From positions 25,145,102-25,209,101 of the forward strand of contig CM033402.1 of the NCBI GenBank assembly GCA_019426215.1: a stretch of 64,000 bases of DNA, read 5' to 3'. Shown here one piece after another: positions 22,066-34,798 of this stretch. The notes below the pieces were generated by a model. It did not search any database and was not told the origin of the DNA. It was given only the letters and a program-made list of their open reading frames with translations. How positions within the stretch are numbered: position 1 is the first letter of the stretch; every line of letters starts with the position of its first letter. The position numbers and the translations under genes are program-made. The stretch comes from Buddleja alternifolia. Its lineage: Eukaryota > Streptophyta > Magnoliopsida > Lamiales > Scrophulariaceae.

Positions 22066-23659
22066 TGACACGACAAAATCCTAGCAAGAGAACTAGGTCG
22101 CGTAAGTAGTAAAGTGGATTTCTAAGTCCGGGGTTATCGTATCCGCAGGGACAACTATAATCTAAGTACCAAGACTACTATATTACTCAATTCTAAGTTA
22201 AATCGGTCGATAGAAAGGTTGATTAACTAATTAATAAATACTAGAAAATAAACTAAGGCAACATCACACCAAATAAAGGGAGGAAACAATAGAGAGAAGC
22301 GATCAAGGCACATGGTTCAACCAATTATGCATTTCGATTGTGATTTAGGTTCTATTGGATTATTAGATTGATTTAACTAAGGCGAAATTCCCTAACGTAC
22401 GTACTACCCAATCTCTTGGCATAGCAACCCTACCCTTGGTAACGATTTCCTATATATCTCTATATGAAAACCCGATTAACGAGGATGCATTTAAGATCTA
22501 GGAATTCCTCACGTGAATGGAAAGCCACCTAAAGAAACCGAGTCTATCTCTAGTCGGTTTAACTATAGGGTATTCAATGTTTATATCTTCCCTAGGTTAT
22601 TATCTCTCGATCTCTAACCTAGGCATTTTATCAAACACTTGGTGATCAAGCAAATGTAGCATTGAGATCAAATATTGAATACATAGCTAAAACCAAAATT
22701 AATCCAATAAACACCAACAAAACAACAATCAAAATAACATAAATGGCCTATCCATGGCCTCAATCAAACAAGTTTAGCTCATATTCATGTCAAAAGTGCA
22801 AATATAAATCATACAAGTCATAGGAGATTTGAACAAATTCAAGAAACAAATATGTAAAAACTCCCTAATTCTTGTAGAGATGTGGATTCCTTGTTGAATT
22901 CTCCATGTTTTGACCTTTAATCTTCTCTTCTAAGCTCTCCCTCTCTCTATTTTCGTGTGGTTGCTGATATCCAAGGTGAGTTAGGGTAAAAAATGGCTAA
23001 AAGGGGTATTTATAGACCAACCCGCTGCCTCGAACGCCGCGGCGTTCGCTTGTTGAACGCCGCGGCGTTGGCTACTGCATGTGAACGCCGCGGCGTTCGC
23101 TTGTTGAACGCCGCGGCGTTCGTCCCCTGCTGCTCCAGCCAGTTTTGGTAAACTTCGCATAACTTTCTCTACCGATGTCGGAATTCACTGATTCAAGTTG
23201 CTGTAGAATCCTAAAACAAAGATCTACAACTCTCCAGAAGACACTAGGGCCGAAATCAAACGTTAAAGATGACAAAATTATCTCACAAGTCACTGAATGA
23301 GAAAACTCCATCGTAAGACGTCTCTTCCGATGACGTTTTCACCTCCTTCCCTACATATCTGATCTTTGTCTTCAACATAAGAAATGTACCTTTGCCTCTT
23401 ATCTTTCCATTGGTATAAGAAGTGTGTAATTTGGACATGGGTAGAGAAATCTATTCCATAAACTCTAGCACTGCGCAGACAGTTTGTATCTTTATGCATG
23501 ATTTATCTTCAATTCTTGTTCTTTTCTCCAAATGATATGTTATTCTAGAAAATATGAGAAAACAAGGGTCCAAGCATCATATGTCATCAAATTATCATGA
23601 AAACAATCAAAACCAAGTCAATAAACGGGGGAAAACTAGTGTAAAAATAACATATATCA
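22066..23659 (-). repeat. 5' LTR of the young element
   Basis: 1594 bp, TG...CA. Holds the same TATA box (23007-23014) and four palindromes (23033, 23056, 23084, 23107) as the other LTR. As the 5' LTR it would drive transcription leftwards through the ORF. Confidence 0.97.
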
Positions 23660-23763
23660 GTGTGCAAGACTATTGAATTTTTAGGGTGGCCGGTAGCAGT
23701 GAGGTTGTGTGTAAATTGTAGTGTTCTATTATGTAATTATGAGTGTATGTGTGCATGGGTTAT

Positions 23764-24038
23764 ACTTGGGAGCTCACATGGCCCAACCATCACACATGTA
23801 TATGTGATGGGGGACCCCCACACATGTATGAGTACATGTGTCGTGGAGATCACTCGGCAGCCCAACTCTTGGGAGCCCCCAAGTATCACCCGTCAACGAG
23901 GGCCTTGTAGTTGTGGCAGCTTAAGTCCCCCACACATGTATGAGTACATGTGTCGTAGAGATCACTCGGCAGCCCAACTCTTGGGAGCCCCCAAGTATCA
24001 CCCATCAACGAGGGCCTTGTAGTTGTGGCAGCTTAAGG
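23764..24038. repeat. Inverted-repeat element and 112-bp tandem duplication
   Basis: ACTTGGGAGCTC at 23764 pairs imperfectly with the reverse complement of the block ending at 23884 (GGGAGCCCCCAAGT). From 23815 a 112-bp unit (CCCCCACACATGTATG... to ...GCAGCTTAAGT) is repeated once, at 23815-23926 and 23927-24038, with very few differences. The outer ends resemble the small element at 9780-9844. Confidence 0.85.
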
Positions 24039-24656
24039 CTTTAAAGAAAGCTGGAATAAAATCTAAATTTTCGAGTTACTCATAAATTCTATAAATTCTA
24101 ATGGAAAAGGACAAATATATGTCAATTTCCTTCATTGATGGTACCCTAATTAGATTGTATTTGCAAACAATTAGTCAATTATATTAGTTTTTTTCTCCAA
24201 AATTATAATACTTGCATCTTTTTTGCAAATGAAGCAGCAATTGGGATTAAAATTAGGAAAAGAATTAGTGGTTGTTTGGCTTCACAACATGCTGAAAATT
24301 TTGTTAGAGAAATTTGTCATCCAATTAGTCTGGGATAATTTCTTGACATTTGTCGTGCAGCCCTTAGTAATGCTCTCTACCTTGTGTGTTGTGAATTCTT
24401 TCCTTTATGGGGGTTACAGATTGCAGTGTTTCAAGCTAAAATCCGAGAATTATTGCTCTCTCTATCATTCCATTATGAAAATGTAAGTGGTTTTGGAATC
24501 TATTTTAGATCTTAAATCCACATAATTAAATAATAGATCAAAATAATATATAGCAACTGGAACAGAGTCAAAGTATACATATAAAATTGTTGAATCTCGA
24601 TTGATGTTTCCTTTGGGAAAAAAAATGTATATATATATATATATTTATGTACTTGG
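24039..24656. other. AT-rich spacer
   Basis: No gene supported. Contains an (AT)n run at about 24628-24645 just before the next LTR element. Confidence 0.4.
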
Positions 24657-25268
24657 TGATGTATAAAAATCAAAGGACTAAATCCAAGGACTTACAATGC
24701 GAAAATGTTAAATCCGAGGACGAATGGTCGTCAGAGTTGGATCCGAGAATAACCGACGATTGTGTGACCGTGCAAAACTGCACCCCGAACCGTCCATAGG
24801 GGTAGGCCCTCTGATACTTAAGTTAGAACTTTTGAGATGATGGATTTGAAAGTGAAAGATTGGAAAAAAGGAATCCATTACCTGGAGTCGAGGTCTGCCA
24901 TTTATACGGCATTAGACCTTGGATCTAACCTAGATACGGAAAAGAACTCCTGAGGAGATTGGGATCCTTAGTCAAGTTTGAGTCAAACCAAAAGACCTTG
25001 CTCAAATTAGAAGATCTTAGCCTTTAGCCACTTGACTTAATTGTAATTGGTGCACATGTGTCGAATTTTGGTGACGCCAACGACTTAAGAATCAAAATAC
25101 GTAAATTAGGCTAAAATTAACAGAAAAGACTAATTACAAGGCATAAAATAAAGATAAATGTGAGGTAAAACATGATGAAAATATGCAACCTAACAATCTT
25201 AAGAACGGTAAAAAAAAATTTAGCTGACTTTGATAGAAAATGGCTACGGCTGCGAGTAGTCCTGTGAG

Positions 25269-26208
25269 TCATTGGACTTCTTTTACCATTTGCGGGGGAC
25301 TCATCTTTGTCAATGCTTTGATTTTCTCCAGATTGACTTCAATCCCTTGCTGAGTGACCATATAACCAAGGAACTTCCCAGCGATCACTCCAAGGGCACA
25401 CTTGTTGGGGTTAAGTTTCATCTTATAGTGCCTTAGAATATTGAATGCTTCCCCAAGATCTGTTATGTGGTGATTTTCTTGAGAGGTTTTCACTAACATA
25501 TCATCCACATACACTTCCATAGTTCACCCAATCTGATCTTTGAAGATCTTGTTGAAGAGCCTTTGATAGGTTGCCCGGTGTTTTTTAGCTCAAAAGTTAT
25601 CGACTTGAAGCAATAGAGTCCTCTGTTAGTGACAAATGAGGTCTTTGTTTCATCGTTTGGGTGCATTCTAATCTGGTGGTACCCTTGGAATGCATCTATG
25701 AAGCTAAGGAGTTCACATCCAGCCATAGCATCCACATCTTGATCAATCCTCGAAAGAGGGAAACTTAGGGACAAGCTTTGTTCAAGTCCGTGAAATCCAC
25801 ACACATCCTCTAAGTTCCATTTGTTTCCAGACAAGGACAACATTAGACAGCCAATCAGGATAGTCAACCTCTCTTATATACTTAGCTTCCAGTAATTTGT
25901 CGACTTCTCCATTCATAGCTTGGATTCTCTCCAATGCAAAACTCAATCCCTGGCATGTCTGAGGGACTCCAAGTGAAGACATCGGCATTCTCCCTTAAGA
26001 ATTGAACAAATTTAGTTCTCATGTCTTTATTAAGTGAAGATCCAATCTTCACCATCTTGTCATCATTCCCTTCAAGAAGTTGGACATAAAGGAGATCATC
26101 TACAGGTTCTCCTGATTTTTCATGTTTATTCTTCGGTTCCAAACTCTCAATGGTCAACATTTGAGATGTTTTTCCTTTGAGAGATGCGACATAACATTGT
26201 CTGGCCAT
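25269..26208 (-). pseudogene. Ty3/gypsy reverse transcriptase, truncated
   Basis: Frames at 26208-25882, 25988-25493 and 25520-25269 together cover the RT palm. Motifs are AGCELLSFIDAFQGYHQI (catalytic D in FIDAF), KTSFVTNRGLYCF and the active-site YVDDMLVKT, then LNPNKCAL and KFLGYMVTQQGIE. Several frame changes and stops. The sequence ends near the left LTR without a connection/RNase H domain. Confidence 0.85.
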
Positions 26209-26226
26209 TGCTTGGTCTTCTCGGAC

Positions 26227-26690
26227 TCATCCAATGCCATGCTTAGTCGGGAATTTAATTAGCATATGATATGTTGAGATGATAGCCCTCGTTGTATTCA
26301 GCCTTGGTCTCCCAAGGCTGACATTATATGTGGAGGGTACCTTCACAACCAAAAAATCTACCATGACTGTAGTTTGCTGAGGTTGTTCTCCCGCACTGAT
26401 GAGAAGAGTTATTATTCCCTCAGGCTCAACTATGTCACCGATAAAGTCAACAAGTGGAGTTTTTATTAGCCTCAAATGTTCTCGTCCAAGTTTATCTTTT
26501 AAAAAGTTTCGTAGAATATAATATTGGCCGAACTTCCACTATCCACGAGAATTATCCTTACATCATAGTTTGTAATGGATAGAGTGATCACCATAGGATC
26601 ATCGTGAGTAGTAAGAACTCCATCCATGTTATCATATTTGAATGTGATAGACTCTCCTGTCTGAGGTCTATTTCCACGAGGTTCTTCCAT
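26227..26690 (-). pseudogene. Ty3/gypsy aspartic protease region
   Basis: VDSGSSANIIFYETF gives the retropepsin active site (DSG). The neighbouring frame adds FLVVKVPSTYNVSLGRPRLN, the C-terminal protease block. Frames are broken between 26499 and 26475. Confidence 0.85.
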
Positions 26691-27077
26691 CTAAGGTTGT
26701 TTGGCGTACGCTTTTCTAGCTAATTGACTTTCACCTTCAGAAGTTCCTCCTGCTATGACTGTAGTGACCCTAGCTGGTGGGGGGTTATTTCTACCCTGAG
26801 GGTTCTGCAGTTCTGGACTCTGCTCCCTAGGGTGCCTTTGCTCAGGTTGAGGATTTTACCGATCTCTGCCTACAAATCTGGAGAGATGGCCTCTTTTTGA
26901 TTAAGTCCTTAATTTCATTCTTGATTAGTTCACAGTCTTTAGTCTCCTGACCATGGTCACGATGGTCTTGACAATACATGTTACGATTTCTCTTATTAGC
27001 AGAAGTCCTCATTTTTTCAGGCTATTTGACATACTCCTCGTCTTGAATGCACATCGAGATTTCATTCTTAGATGTAT

Positions 27078-28251
27078 TCAAAGGAGTGTAGTTATCATAG
27101 TTCTATGTGTTTCTCCGGTCCTTAGATGAACTAGTGGACACGGACAACCTTTCCCAGACCATTTTTCTTTTTTCCTGCTCCTTTTGATCCTCATTTTTCT
27201 TTCTTTTCTTAAGGATTCACGTTCAGCTTCAATCCCAGCCTTGTACATCTCTTCAGCATTGATGTATTTCTCTGTTCTGTTAAATAGGTCAGCCAAATCA
27301 AGAGATGGATTTTTTTCCAAGGAGAAAGCTAACAGTGACGGTTTTCTTCATCCGTCATGAGTGCGGCTAAGGCCACAGATTTATCAAGGTCTTTGACTTC
27401 CAGGGCCTCTTCGTTGAACCGTTGGATAAAGTCTCTCAAAGATTCATTGTTATTTTGGCAAACACTCATGAGGTGGGTTGAGGCCTTCTTGTATTGTTTA
27501 CTACTGGCAAAATGGCTTAGGAATCACTGAGCCAACTGCTTGAAGAATCCAATAGATGCTCCAGGCAATGACAAGAACCACACCCTTGCACTTTTTTTGA
27601 GCGTGGCTGAGAAGGCTTGACATTTGATGGCATCAATCACCCTGTGAAATACCATGAGAGCTTGGAAACTCTCAAGGTGGTCACGGGGATCTAAGGTTCC
27701 ATCATAACTCTCCCCGCACCTTAAAATTTGAAGGTATATATTCTTTCATGATCCGCTCAATGAATGGAGATTCTCTAATAAAAAAGAGGTTAGCAAAAGG
27801 ATTCTTGGCTTCCTTCCACATTACCCCAACCTTTTAATCAATTTCCTCTAATTTCTACCTTAGAATATTTTGAGTTTCCCATTCCTCAGCCTCGAAAATA
27901 GATTTGCTAGGGTCCTTTTTGGATCGAACCTCGGTATCTTCTTCAGGCCTTGGAGCCTTGGGTAAAACTGAATTCTCCCTCTCGATGGGGTGCATTTCCC
28001 AAGGACTCTCCTTTGTCGACTAAGTCTTGCATTAAAGACTTCAATTCACTGAGCTTATCCTCTACCCTCGCGAAGCATTGAGCGTCAACACCTTTATTAA
28101 CATCTTCATCATTGGCCCTTTGCCCTTGTTCATTATTGGGATCGGTCTCGCGATTTGATATGCAAGTATTAACACGGCTACCCTCAGCACGTTCATCTCT
28201 CTGAATTTCACCATTAGCGATGGCCTCGTTATTTCTTCTTCGTGGATGCAT
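27078..28251 (-). pseudogene. Ty3/gypsy gag, degenerate
   Basis: Starts MHPRRRNNEAIANGE at 28251, with a coiled-coil-like VEDKLSELKSLMQDLVDKGE. A downstream part is at 27320-27078 (DLADLFNRTEKYINAEEMYK, then a Lys/Arg-rich stretch). Interrupted by stops in between. Confidence 0.7.
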
Positions 28252-28725
28252 TAGGTCTCAGATCTAGTCGTCATTTTCAAAGACGGCACCAACTGATGAT
28301 TTATAAAAATCAAAGGACTAGATCCAAGTACTTACAATGCGAAAAGGTTGGATCCAAGGACGAACAATCGTCAGAGGTTGGATCAGAGAATAACCGACGA
28401 TTTGTGTGAACCTACAAAACTAAACCCCGGGATCGTCCCCAGGGGTAGGCCCTCCGATGCTTAAGTGAGAACTTTGGAGATCGCGGATTTGAAAGTGAAG
28501 GATTGGAAAAAAAAAAGAATCAATTACCTGGAGTCGAGGTCTACCATTTATACGACATTAGACCACGGATCTAACCTAGATACGGAAAAGGACTCCTTAG
28601 GAGATTGGGATCCTTAGTCAAGTTTGAGTCAAACCAAAAGACCTTGGCCAAATTAGAAGACCTTACTCTTTAGCCACTTGACTTAATTGTAATTGGTGCA
28701 CACGTGTCGAATTTCGGTGACGCCA

Positions 28726-30066
28726 CATATCGAATTGATAATATTATGAAATTACTCCTCATCAATACTGAATATATATATATATATATATTGCCTCAAT
28801 CCTAAATTGATTCTTATTTAAAAGATGTTTGTCTAAACTTATCTATAATAAAAGTTCTTAAGATATTTATGGAACATAGATTTTGTATCTTATTTTACAA
28901 ATGAGCTCTTCAAAGATAATTTAAGATTATGGAACTTATAAAATGCTAGTAATGGTAATTTCGTATTAAGATGATCAAATTTAAAAGGTTCGTTAAGATC
29001 TTAAGAAATAAATTGGGATCTCCTTATTTATTTTTAAGAAATTTATAAGCTTCTACTATCTTATTTTTGAAGTATATTAGTTCTCTCCCAAAACAATTAT
29101 TTAAACATTTTAATAAAACTATAAAGATGTTTATAAAATGTTTTGTTGAGTTTATAAACTCACATGAAAACTGTCTTGCTGTAACAATATGTAGTGTGAA
29201 AATTATTCTCAATCTTACCCATCATATGTGGATATCAAATGTAACTCAATGTATGCCTAAGAGAGGGGTGAATTAGGGCATTAAATAAGGTGCTAGAGTG
29301 CAATGTATTATAAAGTACCAAAGTGTATAACTGAAAAGTACTTAAACTAACGCTGGAACTATGAAAGTTTCAAATACAGAATCCAAAGGGAAAGATTAGA
29401 AAGAGCTGAATGAGTGCTGAATCACATAATTAAATTCAGTCACTACAAACTTAACAAGATAAGGCACACTCGTATTGTGAGGTGAGTTTAACTCTACTAC
29501 ACCCTCACAACTAATGGCGAAATTATACTGAACCAAAAGGTTACGCCGCACATAGCAACTCCAAAAGGGAATGATTGAGACTATGTTCAACAACTTCACT
29601 TGACCACTTGTTTTTGCCACTTAGAATCTCAAGCACAGCCTGATACGACTTGTAGCTCTGTGTGATCCATGGACATACTCTAGGATCACCTATCCAATGG
29701 ATGATCATGTCTCATAACTCCGTGTGATCCAAGGGACTTTATCATACATTTGTTAAGCTAGAATATTAATAAATAATGCCAATATTTTATTGATAATATA
29801 GGTGTTCTAATGTTATAACGTTTAACAACCAATTGATTTGTTGGACATCTAACACTAACAATTGCAGCAACGGGTAGGATAGGCATGCAACAGTTGTGGT
29901 GGGCGGTAGGTGGCAACAATGGAGAAAACAATTGCAAACCAAGGGTAAGCTAGCAATGGGATGGCAACCGCCTCCATTGTGGATGGGCAACGATGCTCAC
30001 CAGATGAGTTGTTGCGGGAGGTTTGGCAGTGTTGTAGTGGCCATGGTGTGCAGTTCGTGATTGTCG
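28726..30066. other. Repeat-derived spacer, no gene
   Basis: (AT)n at about 28773-28790. The phrase near 29255 (GCCTAAGAGAGGGGTGAATTA) resembles a motif frequent near plant LTR elements, so 29255-29760 may be an old insertion, but ends could not be set. No convincing ORF. Confidence 0.35.
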
Positions 30067-31418
30067 TTGATGGGAAACTTTAAATAAAGCAGCAAAAACA
30101 GTATAACAAATTTTTTTTGGGTTTCTCAACTACAGGATCAACCCGGATTGAATGCATATTATGAAAAGAAGGAATTTTAACCACTTTACCATTGTAGCGA
30201 GGTGGTTGGAGTTCTTCCATGAAGCTTTGACAGCACCGGTGGAAAATTCATCTTCTTGAATTTCTGATCTTGAGTGATGATTAAGCCACGACGTTCACTG
30301 GGTGGTGTAATCCCAGCTACGTCCTTCTTCTCCTTTTTCACTTGGAGGAATTTACTAGAATGATTTTCGAAGAGTCACACAGAATCTTCTACACAATAGT
30401 AAAGGGTGAAAATGATCTTGGGCTCCTTGATCACACAGACTTCAGCACCAATGAAGATCGTCTTCTTCAAGCTTCTCTCACTCAGAAATACTACTTGAAA
30501 GGGTTCAACAACTTTTCTCACTCCGATGAAAGGTTGAGGTTTGTCACTAGGGTTTTTATTTGTTTTTGAAAAGATCAAACAACTTGGAATATCTCAGTTG
30601 GAATTTGAATTTCTTCTTTGGAAGGTGTTTGAGATATTTGTGACTGTTGGAATGTAGATAAAAAGCTTGAAAGATTTCGCTATGGAGTTTCTAAGCTTTT
30701 TCAGAAAATGTACGTAAGATTTTTAGCAATAGTTTCTCTTCTCTTTTTCGTACGTATCTTATGTGTTTTTAGGGTTTGCTGGGGTAAGGTATTTATAGGC
30801 AATTTCTTGGGATCTGTCTGTTGGACACATGTAGGAGCGTGCCTTTCACGGGGCGCATGAGTATACCTTTTCTCTGAAATCTTTGAAAGTTCGTTGAAGC
30901 CGATTGGATGGGTGCAGCTGAAATTCTGAATTTTCTGACAGTCTGGTCAAAAGGTGGCTTGTCCACAAGTCACATTGGCTTATCACATTTAATGCTCTTA
31001 TCAGGCATTTAATGCATTTTGAATTTAATTCCCGTTGGAAATAAATGCCCGTTGAATGATTGCATTTAAGTCCTTCATGACTTGAGGATTTATTTCAGGT
31101 GATTCTGACATAAGTCGCTTGAGGGATTTCGAGCACTTGATCCATAAATCCTGAAATGAGATCTTTTAGCGTTTGACAGACGCTTAAGAATCTTTGGTTG
31201 ACTTCAAACGCTGGTCTTCAACTTCTTCTTTAATAGACTCACCTAGAATTCTACTAGCGATTCAGTCACTAAGACTTAGTCTTAATTCTACAAAGATGAA
31301 AAAATACAAGCCTATAATAAATTACAACTTTCAAACGCTTATACATCAATCTATGAAAAATGGAAACTTACATTGTATTTTTGGGGTCTAACATTGAATC
31401 CTATTTTGTCATCATCAA
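30067..31418 (-). mobile_element. Degenerate copia-type solo LTR (probable)
   Basis: The left end TGATGGGAAACTTTAAATAAAG, then GCAGC and GGATCAACCCGG, mirrors the U5 end of the solo LTR at 49424-51059 (GGATTGATCC, GCTGCATTTGG). A minus-strand TATA box (CTATAAATACC) sits at about 30789-30798, and the right end reads ...CATCTAACA. No TSD seen. Confidence 0.45.
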
Positions 31419-31494
31419 AACATCTAACATGAAATTTCCTAACAGAGTATAAACCCTTCGTTCTATATCTCAATCAAGTAAGAGTCATGGAGAC

Positions 31495-32374
31495 CATGGT
31501 TCAAAGTTTCATTTCTTTTCCACCGAAAGGTCCGAAAAGTTTCTATTTTTCGACTTAAGGAAAAGAAATCATCATGTAGTTTCGAAATTACATTGTTTCC
31601 TAGGAAACTCTTAATGTTTCCAATATTTCCATGGAAACTCTCAATCTTTTCTAGGAATATAGAAACCATGGAAACATTGAGAGTTTAAAAAAGATTTCCA
31701 TGAAAATCATGGAGACATTGAGAGCACTCAAATCTTTCAATGTAGGGAAGAAGAAATGAAGAGTAATAAATCTAACAATCAAACAAATATTTATTTCACC
31801 GAGGAGTGACTTTTTATCATACGACTCAAGATGAAGATTATTGTATTATTGATTAAAGTAATTTTTCCATATAATTTGCAGATGAGTTTGAAACCATGGT
31901 ATCATCCATATTATTATTATTTTTTCACGACAACACTTTTAGAATTTTTTATTTCACAATTTAAGTTACTAAAATTTTATCAATTATATGCTCTGTGAAT
32001 GCTAAACTTGAATCAAACATTACCACTTTCTATTTTTTTCACTACAACACTTTTAGAATTTTTTATTTCACAATTTAAGTTACTATCATTTTATCAGTTA
32101 TATGTTCTGTGAATGTTAAACTTGAATCAAACGTTACCACTTTATTTATTAGTGTAATTTGATTGATTATTGATTTAGATGTATAAACATTTTACACAAC
32201 TATTGTTTTTTGCTAGTGAAAAGAGGAATGAACTCTTCTTTACTTCTTTTTTCACGGTTTTTACCTTGGTTCTAGCATTTTTGAAGTTTTCCATGACGTT
32301 GCCGAAACGTTTCCAATACATTTCTTATATTTAAGAACTCGAAAATTATCATCGAAACGAAATTTTAATCCTTG
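31495..32374. mobile_element. hAT-like non-autonomous element, 880 bp
   Basis: Flanked by a perfect 8-bp duplication ATGGAGAC (31487-31494 and 32375-32382). Its ends are imperfect inverted repeats: CATGGTTCAAAGTTTCATTT and, reversed, CAAGGATTAAAATTTCGTTT. The 8-bp TSD and CA start are typical of hAT elements. No transposase ORF. The target is an older copia LTR whose flanks join correctly across the insertion. Confidence 0.75.
31924..32151. repeat. 114-bp tandem duplication inside the hAT-like element
   Basis: CAACACTTTTAGAATTTTTT starts at 31931 and 32045. Two copies, about 31924-32037 and 32038-32151, with a handful of differences. Confidence 0.85.
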
Positions 32375-33163
32375 ATGGAGACATTAAACATATACACTTG
32401 ACTATATGCTTGAATAATAATAAGTCAAAATAATTTAGCTACCTCTATATCTAATATAGAGAGCTCTAATGCTTCGGCCGAAGTCTTATGACCACACTTA
32501 CTTATTATAGCATGCGATGTTAACTTGCTCACTTACGAGAGAACGAATTCCCTTTTGGCTATTAGTTAAGACTACTACTTACCCGTCAAGGTCCCACTTC
32601 GAGGTCGGCCCCACCAACGGTTGAATTGGACCTAACTACTCTAATGACAGTCCTGATGTCACAAGTACATCTTCAACATGACACCTGTCGAGGGTTCACA
32701 CATATCAATGACAACTAATCAATTTTGTCACTGACTATCAAAGAGTGCAAGCCCATGTGACAAAATTGATGTGAGTTGTGTTCAAGTGCACTAAACCCAT
32801 TAGCACACCTATAATATAAGCTCCCACTTTTCCATAGTGTTAGATTGGCACATCTCGTGTAAAAGTTTACATTATACAAGTCTTGACGAGTCTCAATGCC
32901 CAATCGAAACTCTACGACTTGCGAACATATTAAATATATAGGTATTGGACTCTTCTAGTGCCTACTTTCTTATCTCATAAAGAATGGAAAGTCTATTCTT
33001 ATACACATGGACTTACGTTGTATACTACTTGTGAATGCTTACAAGATTTAAGTAAAACAACAAACTATATCTTTCATTAATATCTAAAGAGTTCACAATT
33101 ACATCATATAAGCCTTATTCTATTCTATCCTCTATGGCATTCGATGACATATGATGATATAGG

Positions 33164-34783
33164 TGTTGGAAAAAATTGCATAAAATCAGAAAAACGCAGT
33201 GGAAGAATATGTTTAAATCCCAGTGGCTCATCTCTATTTCTCGTATTTAAATTGGGTTTCGAATTCAATTACCGTTCTCGCGTATGTTGAATTCTGAACC
33301 AGCTTTGCAATCCCTTCTTGAACAGAAAATTCATCACTGTCTCTAAATTGCCACGCCGGAGTCAAAAAAAAAATCTTCTTCTTCTTCTCTTGAGGAAGAC
33401 GGCTAGAGAGAAAGAGAGAGAGGATGGAGAGTTTTACTTGGAGAGAAAGTTTGTGTTATTAGTCACTTAGGTTAATTTTCTCTAAGTAGTATATCTATAC
33501 TACAATGAAACAATAACCTAGGCTAAATTACCCCCTCATGTGGACGCCCACTTTATGGCCTTTTTAGCCATCGGGCTTTAGCCCTATTATGATTATTTAA
33601 TTAATTAATTAATTAATATTATTTATCCAATAAATAAATAAATTAAATAATCAATTAAATCCATGTTAATATTATAATTAAATTCCTCTAAGGAATTAAT
33701 TAATTCATTAACTTAATTAATTAATAGAATCATCTAATGATTAATTAATTAATCTCGATGTCCAATACCGAAAATTCTCTCAAGTCTTCTCCATGATTTT
33801 CCTTTTGCACTTCCTTTAAGTGTGACTCTTTAGGTACGTCTCAAAAGGCCATTGGGAGGAAACCAAAAGGATGTGAGTAACACCTAGCGAGTCACATGGC
33901 TCACATCGCATCCCAATTGAGAACGAATGAATAGGATCATTCCAAACCATATACGCTGTGAATACCGTACGAGTATAAACCTTTTATTCTTATATCCCAA
34001 TCAAGTGAGAGTCATGGTTTTAGTCAAACTCACATGACTTGACCATATGCTTAGCTCATAATGAGTCGAGGTCATTTTTATGCTTTAGCCAAAGACTTTT
34101 AACCTCACTCATTCATGACTGCATAGGATATTTAGCTCATTCACTTAGGAGAGAATAAATCCCATTTTGCTAATCAGTTAACAATGCTACTTGCCCATCA
34201 AGTCGCACTTCGAGGTCGATCCCACCAAAGGGTGATTTGGATCTAACTACTCTAATGACAGACTTGATGTCACAAGTACATCTGTAACTCGATTCCTTAG
34301 GTCTAAGGTTCACGCGTACCTATCACAACTTATCAGTTTCATCATTGGCTGTCAGTGAGTGAATACCCATGTGATGAAACCGATGCGAGCCGTGTTCGAA
34401 CATATTAGTCCAACTAATATGTCCATGACATAAGTTCCCACTATCATTCCTATGGTGTTCGATTGGCACTTTCTTTGTCAAAACTTATATCATACAAGTC
34501 CTTATTATGTATTGACGTCCAGTCAAATACTTTCTTAGACTTGCGAACCCTATATAGAGAATAAGGATCAAAACCCTTCTAGTGCCATTATTCCTATCCC
34601 ATAGGAAGTAGAAGGTTTGCCTTCATTCTCAAGGACTTTATGTTGTTTATTAACATCTTACAAATGCCTATAAGAAAACAACAAGTTAACGCCTTATATA
34701 TAATAAAAAGATATTGTTTAGTTACAAGTCAATGCCCTATAAATCTATCCTCTTTATGGCATTTGAGGGCATACACTCTAACA
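33164..34783 (-). repeat. 3' LTR of the copia element
   Basis: Starts TGTTGGAAAAAATTGC, ends ...CATACACTCTAACA (TG...CA). Directly followed by ATCTCCCAC, the complement of a polypurine tract (GTGGGAGAT). Confidence 0.88.
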
Positions 34784-34798
34784 ATCTCCCACTTGCAC

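Larger units (their letters stand above)
17648..23659 (-). mobile_element. Young non-autonomous LTR retrotransposon (LARD-like, Athila-related)
   Basis: Complete 6012-bp element with identical-length LTRs (1594 bp each), TG...CA ends, TSD GTGTG, and a primer-binding site and polypurine tract that set the minus orientation. The internal region (19242-22065) has one long ORF (20800-21954) and no protease, reverse transcriptase, RNase H or integrase. The minus-strand stretch near 20735-20800 carries CTTGGGAGGCAACCCAAG, a motif I associate with the region after pol in Athila/Tat-type elements. Only five substitutions between LTRs were seen by eye (about 0.3%), so insertion was recent. It must have used enzymes from a related autonomous element. 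Confidence 0.95.
24657..28725 (-). mobile_element. Truncated Ty3/gypsy element
   Basis: LTRs at 24657-25079 and 28297-28725 (423 and 429 bp, clearly diverged) begin TGAT(G/T)TATAAAAATC and end GACGCCA. A tRNA-primer-like TTGGTGCCGTCTTTG (minus strand) lies inside the right LTR. The internal region carries gag, protease and part of reverse transcriptase on the minus strand but lacks RNase H and integrase, so about half the coding region was deleted. I found no matching TSD (CTTGG left, CATAT right), which could reflect recombination between copies. Confidence 0.85.
31440..33163 (-). mobile_element. Older copia LTR remnant, split by a hAT-like insertion
   Basis: 31447-31494 and 32375-33158 align in order with the copia LTR segment 33974-34783 (shared AGTATAAACC, CAATCAAGT, TATGCTT, CCCACTTCGAGGTCG, TAATGACAG, CATACAAGTC...). 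The 31495-32374 insertion separates the halves, and the 33164-42012 copia element is inserted at its right end. Confidence 0.75.

Noticed and set aside
24657..28725. Target-site duplication for the minus gypsy element
   Set aside because: Flanking pentamers CTTGG and CATAT do not match, so none is claimed.
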